64,000 nucleotides of DNA from Fidelibacterota bacterium (GCA_016844945.1 JAERTJ010000212.1:1-64000); one strand, 5' to 3'; positions 1 to 11,120 are shown, counted from the first letter of the stretch. The notes: generated from the sequence alone by a model not told the origin. A program made the numbers and translations.

Positions 1-3000
1 TCAATGACCTCTGATCCTGTAACAGGTCAGTTAGGACTTGGTGCTGAAATCGATGTGACCATCAATTTTAGTGAAAATGTGATCCTGTCAGGTGATGTTC
101 TTGTGACTACTTTTGAGACTGGTTCTTCAGATCGATCTGTCACAACACCTAGTCTGCTAAACGTTGATACCTATGAAGTCACCTATGAAGTTCAAGAAGG
201 TGATTTTACAGATAATTTACAGGTCCTTGCTCTATCTGTACAGGGTAGCGGAACCTTGCGGGATGTTGCTGGCAATGATGCTGTTCTGACAGTGAATGCC
301 GGAAACAATCTCAGCAGTGATGATATCGTTTCAGTTGACGGATCTATCCCGAATGAATTCACAGTCAGCAGTATAGTCACCTCTGGCGGTGTCGTCAGTG
401 ATGGGTACTGGAATGAATCAAATACGCAACTAATGATCAATGTTCCAATCGAAAATGATCCATCCCTGGCTGGGGGAACCATTTACATCCAGGCTCAGGT
501 GGGTGGTAATCCATTGGATACACTGGGGTCCGGTGTGACCATACCAATTTCCAACACAACCCAGACAGTAGAAATCTCTGATGTGGTTTTTGAGGATCTG
601 GACAATCTGAGTGAGGGAAGTGTTATCACCTTTAATGCCATTATAGCAGATGCTGTTGGTAATAGCAGGTTAGGGAATGCCAGTGCCACCACAATTACTG
701 TTGACAGAGTGAGTCCAGAGCTGAGCTCCTTTCTGTCAGATCCTCTCAATGACAATATGAGCGTTGGAGAGAGTGCAGATGTTTCAATTGTCTTTGATGA
801 ACCCGTTAAGCTGGTTGGCGGTAATATGATCGTAACCTTTGACACAGATGCCGAATACACAATCGCTCCTTTTGATTATTTTACAAATGATACAACAGTG
901 AACTACATAGTAGTAGATGGTGAGGAATCCGCCGATCTGAATGTGACTGAAATTAGGCTGACCTCAGGCTCATTGCGTGATGCAGCCGGTAATGACGTGG
1001 TTGCCACAGGTCTTGTCATAGACATCGGCGCGACTGACAGTTTGTCGGAGAACAGTGCCCTGGAGGTTGATGGTGTTGTACCGACAATCACCGGCATCAC
1101 ATCCGATTCGGATGATAGTGAATACTATTCTTTTGATGAGAGTCTCAGCTTCACCATTGCCTTTAGTGAACCCGTAGAATTGAGTGCGGGTAATATCATT
1201 GTCGGTCTTGAAGGTGTTGGGAATGACATAAATATCTCCAGCATAACAGATGATACCACCATTGTTGTGAGTTATACGGTGGCAGCTGGTGATGCAAGTG
1301 ATGATCTGAGTGTAACCACACCCCTTACGCTATCCGTCGCTGATTCATTCACCGATCCTGCTGGGAATAATGTGAACCTGGCAATCGTAGCTGGAAATAA
1401 TCTTAGTGCAAATTATAACTTTGTCGTTGATGGGACAGGTCCGGCTGATTTTACAGTTGGTACGGTCACCGCAACAGAGGGTAATGTAGTTGATGGCTAC
1501 TACAATAGTAGCAATACAGGCGTTCGTGTCACCGTCCCATTAGTTGCTGATCAATCGCTTCAATTTGGAGAGGTTCAGGTTCAAGCCAAAGTGGGTGAGA
1601 ATACCTTTGAAAATGTTGGTGATCCAAGTCGCATTCAATCTGTCCCTGGCAGCAAGAATATCGAGCTAAGCTCAAATGACCTTCGTGGTCTGGAGGGGTA
1701 TGATCAAGGTGGATTGATCACATTTACTGCAGTCATCACTGATAGCGTTGGCAACAGTACACTTGGAACTGCCAGTACAGATATCATTACTGTTGATACC
1801 ACGAATCCTGGAATCAGTGAGTTTACCTCAGTCCTTGCTACGGATAACTTAAGTATCGGTGAGAGTGCAGCTGTTACTATTGCCTTTGATGAACCCGTGA
1901 AACTTGAAAATGGCAACATGGTTCTGACATTTGACACTGGTACGCAATATACAATTACCTCCTACGACTATTTAACTTCTGATACCACAGTCAGCTACAG
2001 CGTTTCGGCAGATGAGGAATCCTCAGATCTTAACGTTATGTCTGTGGAATTGATAGCAGCAACCCTGCGCGATGAAGCGGGGAATGATGTGGTTGCAACA
2101 GGTACTTTCATAGACATCGGTGCGACTGATAGTCTTGCTGAGAATAGTGCCTTAACGGTCGATGGTGTTGTACCGACAATCACCGGCATCACATCCGATT
2201 CGGATGATAGTGAATACTATTCTTTTGATGAGAGTCTTAGCTTTACAATAGTTTTTAGTGAGCCCGTTGAATTGAGTTCTGGTAATATCATTGTCGGACT
2301 CGAAGGAGTGGGCAATGATATTAATATCTCCAGTATTACTGATGATACCACAATCGTTGTGAGCTATACGGTGGCAGATGCTGATGCCAGTGATGATCTG
2401 AGAGTAACCACCCCGCTGACATTATCCGATCTGAACTCATTTAAAGATCCAGCTGGAAACAATGTGAACCTTGCTATCCCTGAAGGCAGCAATCTTGATG
2501 ACAATTATACCTTTGTTGTTGATGGTACAGGTCCGGCTGATTTCACAGTTGGTACGGTGCTCGCAACAGAGGGTAATGTTGTTGATGGCTACTACAATAG
2601 TAGCAATACAGGCGTACGTGTCACCGTTCCCATCGCAACTGATCAATCTCTACAATATGGAGAGGTTCAAGTTCAGGCAAGAGTAGGTGAGAATAGCTAT
2701 GAAAATATTGGTGCCCCAAGTCGCATTCAATCGGTTCCTGGTAGTAAGAATATAGATTTAAGCCCAGCTGAGATTCGTGGCATAGCTGGCTTTGATCAGG
2801 GGGTATTGATCACATTTAATGCAGTCATATCTGATAGTGTTGGCAACAGTACCCTTGGAACAGCCAGTGAGGATATCATTACCGTTGATACAACGAGTCC
2901 TGGACTGATTGCATTCTCATCAACACCCGTTGCGGCTGACTTGGGTTTAGGAGAGAGTGCTGCGGTTAAGATTAACTTTGATGAACCCGTGAAACTGGTT

Positions 3001-6000
3001 GGTGGTAATATGCTTATAACCTTTGATACAGATAACGGCATCTTGATGGAACCTTTCGATGCTTTTTATGATAATAGAACTGCGAACTATAATGTTATAG
3101 CAGGTGAATCATCACCCGATCTCAATATTACTTCAATTGAATTGATAGCAGCTACCCTGAGAGATATAGCGGGAAATGATATAATCGCCACGGGGAACTT
3201 CCTCGATATCAGTGTGGGTGACAGTCTGGCGGAGAATAGCGCAATTACCGTGGATGGGATTATCCCGATCATTACAACCGTGACCTCAACTTCTGATGAT
3301 ACAGAATATTATAAATTGGATGAAAGTATAGAAATAACTGTGGCCTTTAGTGAGCCGGTCGTGCTTAGCGGTGGAATAGACTTGAGTCTGGTTGGAGCAA
3401 CCACGGATTGGTCGGGATACTCTGTCACAGACGACACAACCATCGTTGTAACATATCACGTAGGAGTTGGAGACGAGAGTTCTGATCTGAGTATTGGTAA
3501 TAGTCAAATTTTACTTCAGGGTGGTTCAACCTTGAAAGACCTGAATGGAAATGATGTCGACTTGAATATCCCGGCGGGTCAAAATCTTGATGACAATTAT
3601 ACCTTTGTGGTTGATGGTGTTGTACCTGATGACTTCACAGTGGGGACAGTCATTGCCTCGGACTTTAACATTGAAACTGGCTATTACAATAGCACCAACA
3701 CATCAATTGATGTAGCGGTACCCATCAACGCAGATGGATCTCTTGAAGGCGGAACCGTTCAGCTGAGAGCACGTGTATCTGTTAACAATTTTCAGGATAT
3801 TGGTGATCCCGGTATAATTACTACTCTCGATACAGACAAAATTATCCAAGTGGATTCTGCACTTGTGAATGCTCTACCCGGATTCAGTGAAAATCTTGGA
3901 ATTACCTTTAATGCTGTCATAACAGATAGTGTAGGGAATAGTACCACAGGGACTGAGAGCGCTGATATTTTGACAATCGATCATACCATCCCTGAGATCA
4001 GCCAGATTACATCCGACCCCGTGATTGATGCGCTAAGTATTGGCGAGTCAGCAGATATTATAGTTGAGTTTAGCGAAGCAGTGACTCTGGATGGTGGTAA
4101 CCTGACTCTGACCTTTGATACAGGTGCTGAAATAATCGTAACGACACTCGCCGGGTTAGATAATTTCACAGAGACATATATAGCTGCAACAGATGAAACA
4201 TCCGATGATCTTGACATCACCTCAATTGCTCTAACTGGCACATTACGTGATGCCGCTGGTAATGATGTGCTAGCTGAATTAACAGAATTGACATTACCCC
4301 CAGGCGAAACCTTGGCGGAGAATAGTGGGCTATTCATTGATGGCGACGTTCCTAGCATAGCTAGCATTAGCAGTCCCACAACAGCTGATTCCATAAAACT
4401 TGGTGAAACAATTAGCATTGATGTGGAATTTTCTGAACCCGTTACACTTTCGGGTGGCAACATTCTATTAACCCTGGAAACAGGAGATCTGGTTGCTGAC
4501 CAGGAACTTCAAATCACACCCTTCATAGAACAAACAACGGTAAGTGTTGACTATATAGTTGTGGTTGATCATGAAACACCAGATCTCACAGTGTCCGCAA
4601 TTACACTTTCGGGTGGAACACTCATTGACCCATCGGGAAACCCCGTAGACTACTCCGTGCCACTGCTTACAAATCTTGGTGACAACAACCAGATACTGGT
4701 AGATGGTATTGTACCTGACACCCTTGATACCGGAGATATTTTGACACTGGGAGATCCGGTTGTTGAAAACTACTGGAATCTCCTTAATGATAGTCTTGGG
4801 GTTACAATTCCGATTGATGGAACAGATCAATCCATGGATGGAGGAATCGCATTTCTCCAGGCTCGAATAGATACAAGACCTTTCGAAACAATTGGTGATA
4901 CCATAGATGTAGGCACAAATCCCGTAACGCTGTGGCTCGAAAGACTGGAACTTGAAAGCCTGGCAGGTTATCTCATCGGAGATAGTATTGAAGTCAGAGG
5001 TGTAATAACAGATATCGCTGGGAATAGTACAATTGCCAACAGCAGTGCCAATAAGCTCGCTATTGATATCATTGCACCAACATCAACTGAAACTGCAGAT
5101 ATTACAACCTCAGGTGGAACACGGGTAAGTGGGTACTGGAATACGACCAATTTATTCGTCGTTATTGGTACACTTCTGGAATCTGACAACTCTCTCGTTG
5201 GAGGGACGCTGCAACTTGAAGCAGATATCAATAGCGCTGGCAGTTGGGCAAACATAGGTCAGGATTCTATCATCACAACTGTTGGTGTACCACTAGAGAT
5301 AACATTGGATTATACTGATTTAACCACTTTTGGAGCCGGTGATGGGAATGAAGTAACGTTTAGAGCAGTCCTGACAGATAAAGCAGGGAATGAAACGACA
5401 GGCACAGAGGGTCCTAATTCTCTGATCATAGATATTACGGCTCCAACTGCAGTTCAAGTGGAAAACCCTGTTGCAACAGGTGATCCGATTGTCGCGAATT
5501 ATTTCAATATTAACAATACCGGGCTTGACGTAAGCATACCTATTGAAGCGGATGCTACCTTGATTGGTGGATCCATACAGTTCGCCCCGCACATCGATGG
5601 TGTTATACAGGCTACATACGGTGAAATCACGATTGTTGATTATAATCCAGTGACACAATCACCTTCTAAATCTGCTTTGGAAGAATTACCCGATTATGCT
5701 GACGATGTTGAAATAACCTTTAATGCAACTATTACTGATGTTGCTGGCAATGAGACCACTGCCTTATTCAATCCCAATCCAGTTGTGGTAGATCTAACTG
5801 CTCCAATAGCAAATGCCTTCAATATTGTGCAACCCCAGGGCGGCATTGAACAGACGGGTTATTGGAATGCTAGCAACGATACTCTGCTTATCACAGTTGT
5901 CATGGATAATGGGGATGTCACCCTCCAGAATGGTTTCATTCAAGCATCTGGAAATCTGCTACCTGGTGATGGAACTTTTGAAACATTTCCCACAGTTCAG

Positions 6001-9000
6001 GGATACCCTGCCTTGTCTGCAACCAATACGATCAAAATTCCTGCTGATGAGATTGAAAGCCTCGACGCTGGAACTGGTTTTGTGGATGGTCTGGATATAG
6101 AGCTCAGAACAATTATTACAGATGCTGCTGGAAATTCGACAACATCTCCAACCAGTACGGTCACCCTCGAGATAGATCAAACACCACCAGTTACTCCAGT
6201 TATAACAGAAACGATTATCACAGGAATAAATGTAACACAGGGCGTCTGGAACTCCGGAGCGGACTCAATATTTATCGATTTACCGATTGACTCGGATAGT
6301 GATCCAACACTGGTTGGTGGCTTCTATGAAGTTCTCATGTCTGTGGGCGCTAGTTTTGATGAAAACCCATACGAAAACGTGGGTGAAGCTCAATATGATA
6401 TTCCTGCAGAAGATACACTCAGGTTTGGGAATCTCGATATTACCGGCATTACGAATTTCGCTGATCTTGATACACTCTATACACAATTCATCATTCAGGA
6501 TAGAGCAGGTAACCAAATTACGACCCCTACATCCGATGAGCGGATATACATCGATATTGGACCACCCATTGATTTTGAATGTGGACCTTTGACGGCAGTG
6601 GGTGGTGTTGTAGTGGAAAACTCCTTTAACAATACAAATGTTGATGTATCATTAAAAGTCCCTATCGATAATGACAATGGATTGATTGGTGGTCAGGCCA
6701 TATTTTTAGTTTCATTGATAGATCTTGAGGTGGATCCATTTGCTGCATCATCATTTGAAGAAATAGACTCTGTAATTATTGATGCTGGTGTACTTGGAGA
6801 CACACTGGAAATGATATTAGACGTTACTGATCTGTCTGGTTTAACAGAATTCAGGCATAATGTGCGTATGGAAGCTACGGCAATTCTGCAGGATGCTGCC
6901 GGTAATGAGACTCAGGGAACACCACGACCAAATAACAAGCTTGATCTTGATTTTATTGGTCCTGAACTTCCAGTTCTAAACGACACAACTACTACAGGTG
7001 GTAATGTTGTTGACGGCTTCTGGAATGTGAGCAATTCTGGGATTAATATGGTTGTTGCCACCCCAACACTCTCAGATACCACACTTGAAGGCGGGTATAT
7101 ACAGATTCTCGGGCTGGTTGGATCAGAGAGCAGTTTTGAAGAAATCGGTGATCCAGTCCCCATTGTATCTAGGAATTTTACAGAAGTGACTGCCAGTATC
7201 GATTCCACCATCATTGAATATATGACTGGATTTGGTGAATTTTTACCGCTTCATCTTCGTGTGAAAATGGTCGATGGTCGTGGAAATGATACCATTGGTA
7301 TCCGCATGGATACACTGTTCTGGGTTGATCAAATTGCACCTACAATCGGTACATTTGACCCTCTGGCTACCACTCAGGATCCATTCATTAATGATGAAGA
7401 TACGTTGAAAGCCAGCTGGCAGGGTTTTGTTGATGCTCATGACCAGACGTCAATTGCCAATTATGAGTTCTCAATCGGAAATACCGCTGGATTGGATGAT
7501 TTCCTGGCATGGGATACACTATCTGGAACCCAGCTCGATACATTGATGACATACACACATGCAGATGAATATTACCTGAATGTTCGAGCAATCGATGAAG
7601 CTGGAAATGTTTCAGAAATCTTGAGCCATTCGACAATTACTGCAGACTTAATTCTACCAGAAGCAGACAGTGATATGGAACGATTCTACTTTATCGAGGA
7701 TTGGCCGGACACGCTGTCTGGTAGTTACTCCGATGATCTGTCTGGTGTTGATTCGGTGTGGTTGGGATTGAAGCGTGTTTCTGACGAATACTACTGGTCA
7801 GATGAAGAAGGGCAATGGGTTTTCAATGAAGTACTATTGGAAATGGACATTGCTGAGAATAGGTGGGAGCACCGCTTTGTGTCTGATTCTCTCGCAAATC
7901 GTGAGGAATACACCATCAATCTATTCACCCGTGACTCAGCTGGTAATTATGCACCTCCAGTCCTGGCTGAAATTGATACCTTCCAGTTTGTGATCAACAC
8001 GGCACCGCTGTTTGCAGATCGTGAAACCTATCAGGATTCAACCCTTGAGGATTCATTGTACGCAAGAATCTACGAGGTTATTGATCCAGATGTTGGATCC
8101 CTCAGCGCAGATACATTGTTCTATAGCCTGGATAGTCTGGCACCCGTTGGTGTTGACATAGATTCTCTAACTGGAGAGTTAACCTGGTTACCAGTGGATT
8201 CTGCAGTAGGTGATCATTCTTTCAAACTGTTTGTGGTTGATGCCTACGGTGAAGAAGACTCGATGGAGGTTGAGTTCAAGGTAATTGAAGTTAATGATGC
8301 ACCTGAACCAGTAACCCTGTTGCTACCAGCAGATTCAACACAAATGGTAGCCGCAGATAGCCTGTTGCTGACCTTCACATGGACCAATGCCTTTGATATA
8401 GAAGACAACGAAGTGGACTATATCGTGGGTATGAATGCCCCAGGATATGATACTACGATTACTGCATTGGATACATTCCTGACTGTTGATGTATCTGTCA
8501 TGGATTTCCCAAATGGGATGATATCATGGTTTGTGAAAGGATATGATCAGGAAGATACATCAGCCGTGTCTGACACCTTTCATGTCGCCAGTTCACCTGC
8601 CTTCGCAGAACTCAATACGGATACTGTTGAAGTCAGATTGCAGCGTTACACAAATATCGATACCACACTGATTATCAGGAACCTGGGGCTTACTGATCTA
8701 CGATGGTCCTTCGTCGATGGACCTGACTGGCTAACGCTGGATGATGAAACTGGGACTGTTGCCTTTCAGGATAGCTCAATCGTTGGTTTGAATGTTAATC
8801 CCAGCGCGTTCACTGTAGGTGAGTTCAAAAGCGCATTTCGTTTTGCCACCAATGATCCACTTCAGGATACCATTACAGTAAGTCTGGTTTTGGGTGTGTA
8901 CGACATACCAAATCCTGTTCTGGCGTTCTACAAAAATCCAGCCTATCCAGGATTTTATGAACTGATGGTGGTTGATAGCCTGGGTATGACAGATTCATTG

Positions 9001-9795
9001 ACCATCACCTATCTTGGTGAAGATTTGGAAATCACCACTATTGATACCTTCAGCTACATGGCAACCATTGAGGTTGAATCTCAAGGGTTACAAAGCTTTG
9101 AACTGGTAGCATCCAACTGGGTGGGGGATACAACCTTGACGACCTCAGTAAATGTAAGTCTTGCCCGGAGTGGCTCCCAATGGGTCGCCCGTAGTCCTGA
9201 TGACGAATTTGAAGTCGCCGGAGGTGCTTATAGTATGGAAGGAACTGCCAAGGTCGTCGTTCTGGACTCACTCCTGAGTGCTTCTGAAGATGCCAGATAC
9301 AAGGTCTTGGGTGATGGGCAAAAATTGGCTGAGCCAGTCCTCGTATCCATGCCGCTTAACCAGGGTGAAGAGGCTATCTACATTCTAAACGAAAAAGATG
9401 AATATATCGAGTTGCCGTCTCTCTCCAACGGTGAACGTGTAACCGCATGGAGTGAACGCTTTGGTGCTTACAAACTGGGACCAAGAACCATCATTGTTCC
9501 GGAGAAGAGTCAGCTATCTCAGAATTATCCCAATCCATTTAACCCCAGTACTACTATCGAATTCGATATCGGGTTTATGGATGGTCTCAATCAGGATATA
9601 GAATTCCATATCTATAACATCAGAGGCCAACAGGTTAAAACGCTTATGGATGCGCACTTGCAGCCAGGCAGCTATTCATTAACCTGGAATGGTTTGGATG
9701 ATTACGGTAAACAGGTGAGTAGTGGTATTTACCTGGCTCGTTTAATGACGGGTAAGGGATATGTGAAAACCGTCAAAATGTTGATACTCAGGTAG
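1..9795 (+). CDS. Giant secreted repeat protein with type IX sorting domain (5' end outside window)
   Basis: The frame is open to the left window edge, so at least 3,264 residues are seen and the N-terminus is missing. It is Asp/Thr/Ser-rich and made of bacterial Ig-like modules recognisable by repeated VDGxxP, GNDV, DEPVKL, FSEPVEL and GYYNSSN or GYWN motifs. From about nt 700 to 4700 three module types alternate with an exact 1092-bp (364-residue) period. From 4700 to 7300 mostly the GYWN type repeats. A cadherin-like/putative-Ig module lies near nt 8000-8300. The C-terminus, from about nt 9500, is a T9SS type A sorting domain (NYPNPFNPSTTIEF, ending KMLILR). The likely role is a cell-surface or released adhesin; the ligand cannot be told. 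Two lipoprotein genes follow directly. Confidence 0.9.
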   Translation, partial: SMTSDPVTGQLGLGAEIDVTINFSENVILSGDVLVTTFETGSSDRSVTTPSLLNVDTYEVTYEVQEGDFTDNLQVLALSVQGSGTLRDVAGNDAVLTVNAGNNLSSDDIVSVDGSIPNEFTVSSIVTSGGVVSDGYWNESNTQLMINVPIENDPSLAGGTIYIQAQVGGNPLDTLGSGVTIPISNTTQTVEISDVVFEDLDNLSEGSVITFNAIIADAVGNSRLGNASATTITVDRVSPELSSFLSDPLNDNMSVGESADVSIVFDEPVKLVGGNMIVTFDTDAEYTIAPFDYFTNDTTVNYIVVDGEESADLNVTEIRLTSGSLRDAAGNDVVATGLVIDIGATDSLSENSALEVDGVVPTITGITSDSDDSEYYSFDESLSFTIAFSEPVELSAGNIIVGLEGVGNDINISSITDDTTIVVSYTVAAGDASDDLSVTTPLTLSVADSFTDPAGNNVNLAIVAGNNLSANYNFVVDGTGPADFTVGTVTATEGNVVDGYYNSSNTGVRVTVPLVADQSLQFGEVQVQAKVGENTFENVGDPSRIQSVPGSKNIELSSNDLRGLEGYDQGGLITFTAVITDSVGNSTLGTASTDIITVDTTNPGISEFTSVLATDNLSIGESAAVTIAFDEPVKLENGNMVLTFDTGTQYTITSYDYLTSDTTVSYSVSADEESSDLNVMSVELIAATLRDEAGNDVVATGTFIDIGATDSLAENSALTVDGVVPTITGITSDSDDSEYYSFDESLSFTIVFSEPVELSSGNIIVGLEGVGNDINISSITDDTTIVVSYTVADADASDDLRVTTPLTLSDLNSFKDPAGNNVNLAIPEGSNLDDNYTFVVDGTGPADFTVGTVLATEGNVVDGYYNSSNTGVRVTVPIATDQSLQYGEVQVQARVGENSYENIGAPSRIQSVPGSKNIDLSPAEIRGIAGFDQGVLITFNAVISDSVGNSTLGTASEDIITVDTTSPGLIAFSSTPVAADLGLGESAAVKINFDEPVKLVGGNMLITFDTDNGILMEPFDAFYDNRTANYNVIAGESSPDLNITSIELIAATLRDIAGNDIIATGNFLDISVGDSLAENSAITVDGIIPIITTVTSTSDDTEYYKLDESIEITVAFSEPVVLSGGIDLSLVGATTDWSGYSVTDDTTIVVTYHVGVGDESSDLSIGNSQILLQGGSTLKDLNGNDVDLNIPAGQNLDDNYTFVVDGVVPDDFTVGTVIASDFNIETGYYNSTNTSIDVAVPINADGSLEGGTVQLRARVSVNNFQDIGDPGIITTLDTDKIIQVDSALVNALPGFSENLGITFNAVITDSVGNSTTGTESADILTIDHTIPEISQITSDPVIDALSIGESADIIVEFSEAVTLDGGNLTLTFDTGAEIIVTTLAGLDNFTETYIAATDETSDDLDITSIALTGTLRDAAGNDVLAELTELTLPPGETLAENSGLFIDGDVPSIASISSPTTADSIKLGETISIDVEFSEPVTLSGGNILLTLETGDLVADQELQITPFIEQTTVSVDYIVVVDHETPDLTVSAITLSGGTLIDPSGNPVDYSVPLLTNLGDNNQILVDGIVPDTLDTGDILTLGDPVVENYWNLLNDSLGVTIPIDGTDQSMDGGIAFLQARIDTRPFETIGDTIDVGTNPVTLWLERLELESLAGYLIGDSIEVRGVITDIAGNSTIANSSANKLAIDIIAPTSTETADITTSGGTRVSGYWNTTNLFVVIGTLLESDNSLVGGTLQLEADINSAGSWANIGQDSIITTVGVPLEITLDYTDLTTFGAGDGNEVTFRAVLTDKAGNETTGTEGPNSLIIDITAPTAVQVENPVATGDPIVANYFNINNTGLDVSIPIEADATLIGGSIQFAPHIDGVIQATYGEITIVDYNPVTQSPSKSALEELPDYADDVEITFNATITDVAGNETTALFNPNPVVVDLTAPIANAFNIVQPQGGIEQTGYWNASNDTLLITVVMDNGDVTLQNGFIQASGNLLPGDGTFETFPTVQGYPALSATNTIKIPADEIESLDAGTGFVDGLDIELRTIITDAAGNSTTSPTSTVTLEIDQTPPVTPVITETIITGINVTQGVWNSGADSIFIDLPIDSDSDPTLVGGFYEVLMSVGASFDENPYENVGEAQYDIPAEDTLRFGNLDITGITNFADLDTLYTQFIIQDRAGNQITTPTSDERIYIDIGPPIDFECGPLTAVGGVVVENSFNNTNVDVSLKVPIDNDNGLIGGQAIFLVSLIDLEVDPFAASSFEEIDSVIIDAGVLGDTLEMILDVTDLSGLTEFRHNVRMEATAILQDAAGNETQGTPRPNNKLDLDFIGPELPVLNDTTTTGGNVVDGFWNVSNSGINMVVATPTLSDTTLEGGYIQILGLVGSESSFEEIGDPVPIVSRNFTEVTASIDSTIIEYMTGFGEFLPLHLRVKMVDGRGNDTIGIRMDTLFWVDQIAPTIGTFDPLATTQDPFINDEDTLKASWQGFVDAHDQTSIANYEFSIGNTAGLDDFLAWDTLSGTQLDTLMTYTHADEYYLNVRAIDEAGNVSEILSHSTITADLILPEADSDMERFYFIEDWPDTLSGSYSDDLSGVDSVWLGLKRVSDEYYWSDEEGQWVFNEVLLEMDIAENRWEHRFVSDSLANREEYTINLFTRDSAGNYAPPVLAEIDTFQFVINTAPLFADRETYQDSTLEDSLYARIYEVIDPDVGSLSADTLFYSLDSLAPVGVDIDSLTGELTWLPVDSAVGDHSFKLFVVDAYGEEDSMEVEFKVIEVNDAPEPVTLLLPADSTQMVAADSLLLTFTWTNAFDIEDNEVDYIVGMNAPGYDTTITALDTFLTVDVSVMDFPNGMISWFVKGYDQEDTSAVSDTFHVASSPAFAELNTDTVEVRLQRYTNIDTTLIIRNLGLTDLRWSFVDGPDWLTLDDETGTVAFQDSSIVGLNVNPSAFTVGEFKSAFRFATNDPLQDTITVSLVLGVYDIPNPVLAFYKNPAYPGFYELMVVDSLGMTDSLTITYLGEDLEITTIDTFSYMATIEVESQGLQSFELVASNWVGDTTLTTSVNVSLARSGSQWVARSPDDEFEVAGGAYSMEGTAKVVVLDSLLSASEDARYKVLGDGQKLAEPVLVSMPLNQGEEAIYILNEKDEYIELPSLSNGERVTAWSERFGAYKLGPRTIIVPEKSQLSQNYPNPFNPSTTIEFDIGFMDGLNQDIEFHIYNIRGQQVKTLMDAHLQPGSYSLTWNGLDDYGKQVSSGIYLARLMTGKGYVKTVKMLILR

Positions 9796-9806
9796 GAGGT
9801 GTGAAA

Positions 9807-10400
9807 ATGAAACAGAAAACATTAATATTTGCATTGATCCTACTGACGATTTTCATGGGCTGTCGGGAACGTATGGAACCTGAAGTTGATGATTTCGTCG
9901 AGTATGGGTGGAGCCTGTATGCCGATCGAGATTTCAGAGGTGCCTATGATCAATTTCAGGAAGGACTTGATCTAGATTCGCTTTACATCGATGGATACAA
10001 TGGCGCTGGATGGTGCTTCGTTGAGTTCAATAGTCCCGACACGGCCATCAACTTCTTTAGTGAAGGTCTACAGTACATTCTGGTTGATAGTAGTCAAGTC
10101 CGCTTTGAAATGCTGGCAGGTCTGGCACTGAGCTATCATGTGACTGGCGATTATACCAGAGCCATTGCCCGTGGGTCCGAACTATACACCTACCGACCTG
10201 TCTTTCGCTTCTCACATGACTGGCGTATCGATTTTGAAGACATCGTCATCATGTTGGCGACATCTTATTATTCTCAGGGAAATTATGCTGCATCTTTAAC
10301 CTGGGTTCAGGAGTTGGATGAGGAGTTCACTGTTGATGTTACCACCAATGAAGGGCGTGCAGATCTGATTAAAAAGATTGAGACATTGCAGAATATATAG
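9807..10400 (+). CDS. TPR-like lipoprotein
   Basis: This 197-residue protein has a lipoprotein signal (hydrophobic stretch then IFMGC, Cys about residue 16), so it is probably anchored in a membrane facing the periplasm. The body has helical tetratricopeptide-like repeats (YGWSLYADRDFRGAYDQF, then DTAINFFSEGL and QGNYAASLTWV). I chose ATG 9807 because AGGAGG at 9794-9799 lies 7 nt upstream. GTG 9801 in the same frame is only one base from that site. It starts 11 bp after the giant secreted protein and probably shares its transcript, so it may help handle or assemble that protein. That role is inference. Confidence 0.8.
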   Translation: MKQKTLIFALILLTIFMGCRERMEPEVDDFVEYGWSLYADRDFRGAYDQFQEGLDLDSLYIDGYNGAGWCFVEFNSPDTAINFFSEGLQYILVDSSQVRFEMLAGLALSYHVTGDYTRAIARGSELYTYRPVFRFSHDWRIDFEDIVIMLATSYYSQGNYAASLTWVQELDEEFTVDVTTNEGRADLIKKIETLQNI

Positions 10401-10424
10401 CTATTTTGAATCAGCTATCAGAAT

Positions 10425-11033
10425 ATGACAATGATTAAGAATGGAAAAATGATGAAATCCCTGAAAATTCTTTTAACCCTTGCTATGGTTTCTCTGTTTA
10501 TCTGGAATTGTTCTTCCAATGCCGCTAATACAGAAGTGGATCAGAAATTAAAGACACTTTTCGATAAGAATGAGCAATTCCAGCAAATGGCCATCAAGAA
10601 AATTACATCTCTTGAAAAGGATGTTGCTACTCTGAAGAAGAACCAGGGGAAGCTGGGCAAACAGATTCCTGTGATCATCAAGCAGATCAAGGTACTTAAA
10701 AGAGCAGTGGATGCAGGTGGTAAAGGAATGCCTCCAGGCATGGAAGCCCAACTGGATTCTATCTTAACCAACCTGGAAGCCATGGAGCAGGAATTAGCTC
10801 TGGTTAAAACTCGTGGTCCTGTCACCACCAATGGCTATCGCGCACCTGGTACTGAGAATGGAAACGCACCACCTATACTTATCAAAGGATCTGATCAGGA
10901 ACGTATCTATCGTCAATATGGAGATCCCATTGAGCGTTACATCGTAGATGACAAGAATCAGGTCTGGTTGTATGATAATGGTGTCGCTGTATTTGATATG
11001 AATGGCAGGATTGTCTCCATCGAATTCAAATAG
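10425..11033 (+). CDS. Coiled-coil lipoprotein, function unknown
   Basis: This 202-residue protein has a lipoprotein signal (LTLAMVSLFIWNC). It is followed by a long charged, heptad-like helix rich in Lys, Glu and Gln (about residues 40-130), a short Gly/Pro linker and a compact C-terminal segment (IYRQYGDPIERYIVDD...WLYDNGVAVFDMNGRIVSIEF). That segment resembles small beta domains of envelope assembly lipoproteins, but I do not recognise the family. The first ATG has no clear ribosome site; in-frame ATGs at 10431, 10449 and 10452 are alternatives and would still keep the signal peptide. It is the last gene before a strong terminator and so likely ends the operon of the giant surface protein. 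Confidence 0.7.
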   Translation: MTMIKNGKMMKSLKILLTLAMVSLFIWNCSSNAANTEVDQKLKTLFDKNEQFQQMAIKKITSLEKDVATLKKNQGKLGKQIPVIIKQIKVLKRAVDAGGKGMPPGMEAQLDSILTNLEAMEQELALVKTRGPVTTNGYRAPGTENGNAPPILIKGSDQERIYRQYGDPIERYIVDDKNQVWLYDNGVAVFDMNGRIVSIEFK

Positions 11034-11049
11034 TTACTACCATTCTGAC

Positions 11050-11087
11050 ACCACCTAAGCTGAATCCTGAGCTTGTCGAAGGGTGGT
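11050..11087. repeat. Palindromic REP-like intergenic element
   Basis: Nested inverted repeats: ACCACC (11050-11055) pairs with GGTGGT (11082-11087), and inside it AAGCT (11057-11061) pairs with AGCTT (11070-11074). The core CCTGAGCTTGTCGAAGG resembles a short palindromic sequence common between genes in many bacteria. It sits between the lipoprotein stop and the terminator. Confidence 0.5.
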
Positions 11088-11120
11088 GGAGCCCGAAGAC
11101 ATACAACTGAATATTGACCA

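Noticed and set aside
3981-4463. Antisense frames inside the giant protein gene
   Set aside because: The long minus-strand frames mirror the Ig repeats (same period) and have no ribosome sites or family resemblance.
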